DNA from: Streptomyces toyocaensis
GTDB taxonomy: Bacteria; Actinomycetota; Actinomycetes; Streptomycetales; Streptomycetaceae
Length of the DNA: 64,000 nucleotides
Reading direction: 5' to 3'
Assembly: GCF_000725125.1 (NCBI RefSeq)
Contig: NZ_JFCB01000027.1
Coordinates: 1-64,000 of the forward strand
Position 1 is the stretch's first letter. Every line of letters begins with the position of its first letter. The notes beneath the pieces were generated by a model, which was given only the letters and a program-made list of their open reading frames with translations, searched no databases and was not told the origin of the DNA. Positions 57,851 to 64,000 of this stretch are shown here, piece by piece. A program made the translations under genes and the position numbers.

Positions 57851-58834
57851 TCAGTTCGGGGTGACCAGCAGGACCTTGCCGACGTGGCCGCTGTCCTCCA
57901 CCACGCGGTGGGCGGTGGCCGCGTCCGGCATCGGGATCTCGCGGTCGATCACGGGGCGGACATGGCCACCGGCGACGAGCGGCCAGACGTGTTCTCGTAC
58001 GGCCGCCACGATCGCCGCCTTCTCCTCCAAGGGCCGGGCCCGCAGCGAGGTCGCGCTGATGGCGCCCCGCTTGCCGAGGAGGGCGCCGATGTTCAGCTCG
58101 CCCTTGACGCCGCCCTGCATACCGATGATCGCCAGCCGGCCGTTCACGGCGAGGGCCCGGACGTTGCGGTCCAGGTACGCGGCCCCCATGTTGTCGAGGA
58201 TGACGTCCGCGCCGACGCCGTCGGTGGCGCGTTCCAGCTCGGCGACGAAGTCCTGCTCGCGGTAGTTGATCAGGATGTCGGCGCCGAGTTCGGCGCAGCG
58301 CTCCAGCTTCTCCTTGCTGCCCGCGGTCACGGCGACCCGCGCGCCGACGGCCTTGGCGAGCTGGATCGCCATGGTGCCGATGCCGCTGGAGCCGCCGTGC
58401 ACGAGCAGGGTCTCCCCGGGGCGCAGATGGGCGACCATGAAGACGTTCGACCAGACCGTGCAGACGACCTCCGGGAGCGCCGCCGCCTGGTCGACGGCGA
58501 GCCCCCCGGGGACGGGCAGCAGCTGTCCGGCCGGGACGGCGACCTTCTCGGCGTAGCCGCCGCCCGCGAGCAGCGCGCAGACCTCGTCGCCGACGGCCCA
58601 GCCGCCCACCCCGGGACCGAGCGCGGCGATCCGGCCGGAACACTCCAGACCGGGATAGGGGGAGGCGCCGGGCGGGGGGTTGTAGAAGCCCTGCCGCTGG
58701 AGGATGTCGGCCCGGTTCACGGCGCCGGCCACCACCTCGACCAGCACCTCGCCCTCGCCGGGCACGGGATCGGGGACCTCGGCCCACACCAGCGCCTCGG
58801 GTCCACCGGGTTCGGGAATCGTGATCGCATGCAT
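57851..58834 (-). CDS. NAD(P)H quinone oxidoreductase (zeta-crystallin/PIG3 type)
   Basis: A 327-residue medium-chain reductase/dehydrogenase. It starts MHAITIPEPGGPEALVWAEV, with the GroES-like domain segment AVNRADILQRQGFYNPPPGA typical of PIG3-type enzymes. The NADPH-binding Rossmann motif is LLVHGGSSGIGTMAIQLAKA (about 145-165), then VTAGSKEKLERCAELGAD. Zinc ligands are absent, as expected for quinone reductases. It reduces quinones or enals with NADPH. It is transcribed alone. Confidence 0.93.
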   Translation of the reverse strand: MHAITIPEPGGPEALVWAEVPDPVPGEGEVLVEVVAGAVNRADILQRQGFYNPPPGASPYPGLECSGRIAALGPGVGGWAVGDEVCALLAGGGYAEKVAVPAGQLLPVPGGLAVDQAAALPEVVCTVWSNVFMVAHLRPGETLLVHGGSSGIGTMAIQLAKAVGARVAVTAGSKEKLERCAELGADILINYREQDFVAELERATDGVGADVILDNMGAAYLDRNVRALAVNGRLAIIGMQGGVKGELNIGALLGKRGAISATSLRARPLEEKAAIVAAVREHVWPLVAGGHVRPVIDREIPMPDAATAHRVVEDSGHVGKVLLVTPN

Positions 58835-58916
58835 GAGGGGACGGTACCTCCGGCGGCGGGGGCGACGGGTGCGGCCGGCGGACATCCCCGTGCGGGACCG
58901 ATGAGTTCGCGCGGCC

Positions 58917-59280
58917 GTGCAGGTCTCTCCCCGCGTGGCCCGAGCACGCGGAAGGATCACGATGTACACCGGCGTCTCGGTCGACGCGGACATCGGGAAG
59001 GGTGTCTTCGACCGGTTCCGCAGCCTGCCGATCTGGCGGCCGTCGACGATGGTCGGCCATCTGCTCGGCGACGCCCTGCGCCACACCATCGCATCCGTCG
59101 TGATGCTGGCCGTCGGCATGATCCTCGGCTACCGGGCCGACGGCGGGGTCGTCGGCGTGCTCGCCGGGATCTCGCTGCTGGTGCTGTTCTCGTTCGCCTT
59201 CTCGTGGATCTGGACGATGTCCGGGCTGATGCTGCGCACCGAGAAGTCGGTGATGGGCGTCAGCATGACGGTGATCCCCC
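58917..59280 (+). pseudogene. Truncated ABC-2/DrrB-type permease fragment
   Basis: The frame reads MYTGVSVDADIGKGVFDRFR, then SLPIWRPSTMVGHLLGDALR, and two hydrophobic segments (TIASVVMLAVGMILGYRADG, VVGVLAGISLLVLFSFAFSW), then TMSGLMLRTEKSVMGVSMTV. This is the middle third of a DrrB-family drug-export permease, whose motif is KGVFDRFRSLP. The N-terminal roughly 70 residues and the last three helices are missing; the frame is lost in a GC hairpin just ahead of the convergent channel gene stop. No ATPase partner is adjacent. It is a relic of an excised transporter gene. Confidence 0.7.
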
Positions 59281-59288
59281 CGGGGGCC

Positions 59289-60395
59289 TCAGCCCCGGGG
59301 GAGCGGGCGGATGTCGGGGGCGATCTGCGTGCCCGGTGTCGCCCGCACGATCGTGATCAACCGGTCCGTCAGCTCCAGCCTCCCGACGTCCGGATCGTCG
59401 TAGCCGAGCACCCGGTGCCCGCGAACGACACTCACCACCAGGTCGTTCGTCTCCCGCGGGGTCTTGCCCACCTCGGCCTTTATGACCGGCCTCTCCACGA
59501 TGTCCAGCCCGGTGCCCTGCTGGATGAGGTCCTCCATGACCATGCCGGCCGACGGGCTGAGCACCGAGAGGCCGAGCAGCCGCCCGGCCGCGCTGGCGCT
59601 GGTGATGACCGCGTCGGCGCCCGACTGCTTCAGCAGCGGGGCGTTCTCCTCCTCGCGCACCGCGGCCACGATCTTCGCGCCCCGGTTGAGCTGGCGCGCC
59701 GTGAGCGTCACCAGGACGGCCGTGTCGTCGCGCTGCGTGGCGATGATGATCTGCCGCGCCCGGTACACCTCGGCCCGCTTCAGCACCTCGCTGCGCGTGG
59801 CATCCCCTATGACGCCCGCGTAGCCGTCCGCCGTGGCCGCGTCGATCGCCTTCGCGCTCGGATCGACCACCACGACCTGCTCCTTGCGGAGCCCCGTCGC
59901 ACAGACCGTCTTGATCGCGGACCTGCCCTTGGTCCCGAACCCGACGACAACGGTGTGATCGCGCAACGTGGACCTCCAGCGGTTCAGTCGCCACTCCTCC
60001 CGGGTGCGTTCGGTGAGGGCCTCGAGGGTGGTGCCGACCAGGATGATCAGGAACAGCACACGCAACGGCGTGATGACGAAGATATTGGTGAGCCGGGCGG
60101 CGTCGCTGACCGGCGTGATGTCGCCGTACCCGGTGGTGGAGAGGGTGACGGTCGCATAGTAGAACGCGTCGAGCAGGTCGAGGGATCCGTCGGAGTTGTC
60201 GTTGTAGCCGTCGTGGTCGGCGTACACGACGAACGCCGTCACCACGAGCACCACCAAGGCCATCGACAGCCGTTTGGCGACCTGGCGGATCGGATGCTCC
60301 ACCATCTTCCTCGGGAGTTTCACCCGATGCGTCACCAGATGTTCGTCCGCCTGTCGGGCGATGGCGTCCTGGCCCGGAAGTTTCACGTGAAACAC
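59289..60395 (-). CDS. Two-helix potassium channel with TrkA-N/TrkA-C regulatory domains
   Basis: A 368-residue protein. Helix 1 is SMALVVLVVTAFVVYAD, the pore holds the K+ selectivity filter TTGYGD (87-92), and helix 2 is IFVITPLRVLFLIILVGTTL. A cytoplasmic RCK/TrkA-N domain (about 125-255) starts HTVVVGFGTKGRSAIKTV, followed by a TrkA-C part ending in TDRLITIVRATPGTQI. It is a calcium- or nucleotide-gated K+ channel of the MthK kind. GTG 60395 lies inside the end of moeA, a 13-base overlap in another frame; those shared bases are part of a parS site. Alternatives starting later are possible. Confidence 0.93.
   Translation of the reverse strand: MFHVKLPGQDAIARQADEHLVTHRVKLPRKMVEHPIRQVAKRLSMALVVLVVTAFVVYADHDGYNDNSDGSLDLLDAFYYATVTLSTTGYGDITPVSDAARLTNIFVITPLRVLFLIILVGTTLEALTERTREEWRLNRWRSTLRDHTVVVGFGTKGRSAIKTVCATGLRKEQVVVVDPSAKAIDAATADGYAGVIGDATRSEVLKRAEVYRARQIIIATQRDDTAVLVTLTARQLNRGAKIVAAVREEENAPLLKQSGADAVITSASAAGRLLGLSVLSPSAGMVMEDLIQQGTGLDIVERPVIKAEVGKTPRETNDLVVSVVRGHRVLGYDDPDVGRLELTDRLITIVRATPGTQIAPDIRPLPRG
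60380..60393. other. parS site inside the moeA/channel overlap
   Basis: GTTTCACGTGAAAC, identical to the site at 32057. Here it is coding: it gives FHVK at the start of the channel protein and the last codons and stop of moeA. Overlap of a ParB site with two frames constrains all three. Confidence 0.9.
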
Positions 60396-61723
60396 ACTCC
60401 GATACCCCCGGACGCCCAGGGCAGGTCCAGCAGTTCCGCCTCCGCGCCGGGCTTCGCCCCTCCGGGAGGTACGACGGCGAGCGCGTCGGCCGCCGCGACG
60501 CCCCGCAGCATGGCCGGGCCGTTGTAGAGCAACGGCAGTGCCCGGTCGCCGCGCAGGGCGACGGGGACCAGCCGCGTGTCGTACGGGTGTCCCTGCACCC
60601 CGTCCCGCAGCGTCAGCGTGTACGACTCCGGGGCGGGGCGGGCCGCGAGGGTCCGCAACAGCGGCTCGGCGAGGGTGAGCAGACCTGACACGGCGGCGAG
60701 GGGGTTGCCCGGCAGGCCGACGAGATGCTGGTTCTCCTTGGTGCGGGCCAGCAGCATCGGATGACCGGGGCGCACCCTGACCCCGCTCACGAGGAGTTCG
60801 GCGCCGATGCGGCGCAGCGTGGGATGCACATGGTCCACGGGGCCGGCGGCGGTGCCGCCGGTGGTGACGACGACGTCGGCGTCGCAGGCGGTGATCGCCT
60901 CGTGGAGCGCGTGCTCGTCGTCGCCGACCCGGCGCACGTCGGTGACCTCCGCGCCGAGTGCGCGCAGCCAGGGCGGCAGCAGCGGACCGAGCGCGTCCCG
61001 GATCAGCCCGTCGTGCGGCAGTCCCGCGCCCAGCAGCTCGTCACCGAGGACGAACACGGCGGCACGGGGCCGGGGGACGGCCATGAGCGTGTCGTATCCG
61101 GCGGCGGCGGCCATGCCCAGGACCGGCGGGGTCACCAGAGTGCCCACGGGCAGCAGCTGGTCACCGCTGCGGCACTCCTGGCCGCGGGGGCGGATGTCCT
61201 GGCCGTGGGTGACGGTGTGCGGTGCCCGGTCGGCGGTGGTGACGTGCAGCCGGCCCTTGTCGTCGGTGCGGCCGTGTTCGCTGCGGAGCACGGCGGTGGT
61301 GTCCGGGGGGATGCGGGCGCCGGTGGCGATGCGGACGGCCTCGCCGTCGGTGAGCGGCGGGTGCGCGGCGTGCCCGGCGAGGACGCCCTCCTCCCGTACG
61401 TCCCAGGGGCCGGGGCCGGAGACCGCCCAGCCGTCCATCGCGGAGGTGTCGAAGGAGGGCAGGTCGGTGAGGGCGGTGAGGGGGGTGGCCAGGGTGAGGC
61501 CGAGGGCGGAGGCGAGGGGGACGGCCACGGGAGTCAGGTATCCCGTACGGCTGCCGTGGCGCGGGGCGCGTGCGGCGATGGTCCGGGCCTCGGTCCAGTC
61601 CGTGGCGTGGTGGCGCGGGGTGCCGCCGGGGGTGTGGTCGGGTCGTTGCTTCACGAGGGCGAGCGCCTCCTCGACGTCGAGGTCATCGGCGTCCTCTTCG
61701 GCCCGGGTGGCATGCGCGGTCAT
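60383..61723 (-). CDS. moeA: Molybdopterin molybdotransferase
   Basis: A 446-residue MoeA. It has LTDLPSFDTSAMDGWAVSGP (domain I-II), GARIPPDTTAVLRSEH, QDIRPRGQECRSGDQLLPVG and the MoCF domain with TTGGTAAGPVDHVHPTL and GLPGNPLAAVSGLLTL. It inserts molybdate into adenylylated molybdopterin. Its ATG overlaps the stop of the MobA-like gene (ATGA at 61723-61720), so the two are translated together, and its end overlaps the channel gene. Confidence 0.93.
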   Translation of the reverse strand: MTAHATRAEEDADDLDVEEALALVKQRPDHTPGGTPRHHATDWTEARTIAARAPRHGSRTGYLTPVAVPLASALGLTLATPLTALTDLPSFDTSAMDGWAVSGPGPWDVREEGVLAGHAAHPPLTDGEAVRIATGARIPPDTTAVLRSEHGRTDDKGRLHVTTADRAPHTVTHGQDIRPRGQECRSGDQLLPVGTLVTPPVLGMAAAAGYDTLMAVPRPRAAVFVLGDELLGAGLPHDGLIRDALGPLLPPWLRALGAEVTDVRRVGDDEHALHEAITACDADVVVTTGGTAAGPVDHVHPTLRRIGAELLVSGVRVRPGHPMLLARTKENQHLVGLPGNPLAAVSGLLTLAEPLLRTLAARPAPESYTLTLRDGVQGHPYDTRLVPVALRGDRALPLLYNGPAMLRGVAAADALAVVPPGGAKPGAEAELLDLPWASGGIGVCFT

Positions 61724-62670
61724 TCTGCGTCCGGGCGGGTTTCGGGGGCCGCGTCGGGCGCGGTGCCGCCGGCCCGGTCGTCCTCGTCCGCCCAGCGTAC
61801 GGCGAGCGCCGCGGCCTTGCGGGCCGCCTCGGCGACGGCCTCGCGGTCGCCGCCGGCCCGGGCGGCCGCGTAACCGACGAGGAAGGTGGTCAGCGGAGCG
61901 GCGGGCCTGGCCACGCCGTGGGCGGCGTCGCGGGCGAGGTCGAGCAGCACGCCGGTGTCGACGTCCAGGTCGATGCCCAGCTCGTCCTTGACTGCGGAGA
62001 TCCATTCGTCCAACACGTGTCCATGCTCCCTGATGCGTGCCCTGGCGGTGGCGATGTCGTCCCAGGTGTCGCAGTCGAAGGACGCCACCGGGTCGGAGAT
62101 GCGGGTGAGGCGGAGTGCGCCGGTCAGCCGGCGCAGGGGAAGTCCGGTCAGCCCGCCGTGCCGGCCGGTGAGCGCGGCCAGTTCGCGGCGCAGAGACGAG
62201 GTCCGGTATGCGGCCACGAGCGGCTGGTCCCGGCCGTCGGAGTCGGTCAGCAGCACGCCGTCGGCCGTGCCGCCGCGGAGGGCCGTCAGCAGTCCCTCGA
62301 CGGTGCGCCGGCCGAGGAACGGCAGATCGGCGGAGAGGAGGACGACATGGCCGGCGGTGGTGTGCCGGAGTCCGGCGTCGAGCGCGGCCAGGGGTCCGCC
62401 GCCCGGGGGCTCCTCGCGGGCCCAGATCACGGGCCGGAAGGTGGGGCGGGGACCGGCGACGACGACCGTGGTCCGGGCGTCGGCGCAGGCCGCGAGCACC
62501 CGGTCCAGCAGTGCCCGTCCGCCGACGCGCACACCGGGCTTGTCCGCGCCCCCGAGCCGGCGGGCGGCACCACCGGCGAGCACGACGGCGTCGTACGCGG
62601 CGCCGGACCCCCCGCGACGATCGCCGGAGGGACCGTCGGAGGAAACACCGGGTGGCTGGTACTCGGTCAC
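61720..62670 (-). CDS. mobA: MobA-like nucleotidyltransferase fused to DUF6457
   Basis: A 316-residue protein. The N-terminal NTP-transferase domain (about 25-205) has VVLAGGAARRLGGADKPGVR, the nucleotide P-loop of MobA, and LLSADLPFLGRRTV, the metal Asp. The C-terminal domain, about 85 residues beginning LDEWISAVKDELGIDLDVDT, is DUF6457, often a separate small protein in actinomycetes. MobA attaches GMP to the molybdenum cofactor; the fusion partner may place the product or assist cofactor transfer. GTG 62670 is preceded by GGGGG. Confidence 0.9.
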   Translation of the reverse strand: MTEYQPPGVSSDGPSGDRRGGSGAAYDAVVLAGGAARRLGGADKPGVRVGGRALLDRVLAACADARTTVVVAGPRPTFRPVIWAREEPPGGGPLAALDAGLRHTTAGHVVLLSADLPFLGRRTVEGLLTALRGGTADGVLLTDSDGRDQPLVAAYRTSSLRRELAALTGRHGGLTGLPLRRLTGALRLTRISDPVASFDCDTWDDIATARARIREHGHVLDEWISAVKDELGIDLDVDTGVLLDLARDAAHGVARPAAPLTTFLVGYAAARAGGDREAVAEAARKAAALAVRWADEDDRAGGTAPDAAPETRPDAE

Positions 62671-62754
62671 CCCCCGAGTATGCGTGCCCCCGCGATCACA
62701 GAGAACGCGGGGGCACGCGGACGCGGCCGGGGAGCCCCGGGAGCAGGAGCGGAC

Positions 62755-64000
62755 TCACAGCGTCCGCAGCAGCACCGCCGGTTGTTCCACGCAGTCCGCC
62801 ACGTACCGCAGGAAGCCTCCCGCCGTGCCGCCGTCGCACACCCGGTGGTCGAAGGTGAACGAGAGCTGCACGACCTGCCGCACCGCCAGCTCGCCCTCGT
62901 GCACCCACGGTTTGGGGACGATGCGGCCGACGCCGAGCATGGCGGCCTCGGGGTGGTTGATGATCGGGGTGGAACCGTCGACGCCGAACACGCCGTAGTT
63001 GTTCAGCGTGAAGGTGCCGCCGGTCAGTTCCGCCGGTGTCAACGTCCCGGCGCGGGCCGCCTCGGTCAGCCGGGCGAACTCCGCCGTGAGCGACTCCACG
63101 TCCCGCGTGTGCGCGTCGCGGACGACGGGTACGACCAGCCCCCGTTCGGTCTGCGCGGCGAAGCCGAGGTGCACCTCGTCGTGGCGGACGATCTCCCTGG
63201 CCCCGGTGTCGACCGAGGAGTTGAGATCGGGGAAGCGGGCCAGCGCGGCGGTGCAGATCCGGGCCAGCAGGGCGAGGACGGAGATCTTCGGCCCACCGGC
63301 CGCGTTCATTGCGGCCCGCGTCCGCATCAGTTCGGTCGCGTCGGCGTCCACCCAGCAGGTCGCGTCCGGTATCTCCGTGCGGCTGCGGGAGAGCTTGTCG
63401 GCGACGGCACCGCGGATGCCCTTGAGCGGCACCCGGGTGACGGCCGGCGTGCCCGCGGTGGCCGTCGCCGGGGCGGCGTGCGTGAGCGGTTCGGCGGGCC
63501 TTCCGCCGGTGCGGCCGCCTTGTGTGGCGGCAGCACGCAGGGCGTACTCCACGTCCGCCCGCAGGATCAGCCCGTCGGGACCGGAACCGGTCATCTCCCG
63601 CAGGTCCAGGCCGTTCTGCCGGGCCAGCCTGCGCACCAGCGGGGAGATCACCGGGACGGGGCCGTCCGCGGCGCCGGGGGCGGCGGCCCGCGTGCCGGCG
63701 GCCGGCTTCGCCGTCCCCGTGGGCCTCGGCCGCCCGTTCGCCGCGGGTGCGGCGGGCGCGGCGGGTGCGGCGGGTGCGGGCTCCGCGGGGCGTACCCGGC
63801 GGCGACGGGCCGGTGCCTGGGAGGTGCCGTAACCGACCAGGACGTTGCCGGAGCCCTCGGCAGCCGGTGCCCTGTCGGGTGCCCCCTCGGAGCCGGCGGC
63901 GCCGGAGGCGTCCGCGCCGCCGGCCGGGCGCTCCTCGGCCGCCTCCCCCACCGCCACCGTCAGCAGCGCGGCGCCGACGGGCAGTTCCGTGCCCTCGGCG
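62755..64000 (-). CDS. bkdC: Second branched-chain 2-oxoacid dehydrogenase E2, N-terminus cut by window edge
   Basis: The frame runs from stop 62755 to base 64000 with no start, 415 codons visible. The lipoyl domain is mostly outside; AEGTELPVGAALLTVAVGE at the edge is its last strand. A Pro/Ala hinge has AAPAAPAAPA repeats, then the subunit-binding domain (SPLVRRLARQNGLDLREMTG), and the catalytic domain ends SFTFDHRVCDGGTAGGF with HxxxDG. It is paralogous to the E2 at 48733. In Streptomyces a second bkd set lies close to the first, so E1 genes are expected just beyond the right edge. Confidence 0.9.
   Translation of the reverse strand, partial: AEGTELPVGAALLTVAVGEAAEERPAGGADASGAAGSEGAPDRAPAAEGSGNVLVGYGTSQAPARRRRVRPAEPAPAAPAAPAAPAANGRPRPTGTAKPAAGTRAAAPGAADGPVPVISPLVRRLARQNGLDLREMTGSGPDGLILRADVEYALRAAATQGGRTGGRPAEPLTHAAPATATAGTPAVTRVPLKGIRGAVADKLSRSRTEIPDATCWVDADATELMRTRAAMNAAGGPKISVLALLARICTAALARFPDLNSSVDTGAREIVRHDEVHLGFAAQTERGLVVPVVRDAHTRDVESLTAEFARLTEAARAGTLTPAELTGGTFTLNNYGVFGVDGSTPIINHPEAAMLGVGRIVPKPWVHEGELAVRQVVQLSFTFDHRVCDGGTAGGFLRYVADCVEQPAVLLRTL

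Overview
The window is high-GC DNA with the gene style of a Streptomyces chromosome: frequent GTG starts with GGAGG-type ribosome sites, GC-rich perfect hairpins between genes, families confined to actinomycetes (DUF6479, SCO2400-like, DUF6458, LURP-one, snapalysin, bacterial proteasome activator, mycothiol-dependent DinB enzymes) and two copies of the Streptomyces ParB site GTTTCACGTGAAAC. The gene order metG, aspS, D-Ala-D-Ala carboxypeptidase, GntR/MFS, bkdABC, two Ser/Thr kinases, second bkd E2 matches, from memory, the SCO374x-SCO383x part of S. coelicolor. That and the parS sites suggest the core chromosome arm close to oriC.

Layout. 1-5.7 kb: NADH dehydrogenase-like flavoprotein (cut by the window) behind an ECF41 sigma factor, a DUF4287 remnant, a sugar-binding lipoprotein, a zinc-ribbon membrane protein, a monooxygenase-fold protein and a cold-shock protein. 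5.9-14 kb: MerR regulator, divergent TetR/cytochrome P450 pair with two matching operators, a frameshifted Fic gene, small envelope proteins, a secreted Ig-like protein, a GH13 glucosidase and a lipoprotein. 14-22 kb: a regulatory block with a GAF-ANTAR protein, an XRE-TPR regulator divergent from a tiny secreted peptide, a hypothetical protein, an SpoIIE-type phosphatase, membrane proteins and an EEP phosphatase. 22-27.5 kb: snapalysin with its divergent LysR regulator, PhoX phosphatase behind a PHO box, and a VWA protein. 27.5-40 kb: metG, PH-domain protein, a decayed Rpn-like gene, aspS, multidomain phosphatase, pirin, SseB protein, FadE5-like acyl-CoA dehydrogenase and M18 aminopeptidase. 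40-48.7 kb: a protein-arginine deiminase gene with an in-frame amber codon, small membrane and LURP-one proteins, a nitrilase-family amidase, MFS/GntR operon and a DD-carboxypeptidase. 48.7-64 kb: bkdABC branched-chain dehydrogenase operon, two divergent Ser/Thr kinases, proteasome activator, quinone oxidoreductase, a permease remnant, a K+ channel/TrkA protein overlapping moeA, a MobA-like fusion and a second E2 gene running off the right edge.

Themes. The two E2 genes feed branched-chain acyl-CoA starters to fatty acid and polyketide synthesis. Several divergent regulator/target pairs have readable operators (TetR/P450, LysR/snapalysin, XRE-TPR/peptide). Five genes look broken (DUF4287 remnant, Fic, Rpn-like, arginine deiminase, ABC permease), which is many for a core region. 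The most unusual candidate system is the XRE-TPR regulator with an adjacent secreted 54-residue propeptide whose last codons lie in a 14-bp tandem repeat; it resembles an RRNPP-type peptide signalling pair, but this is inference from layout only.
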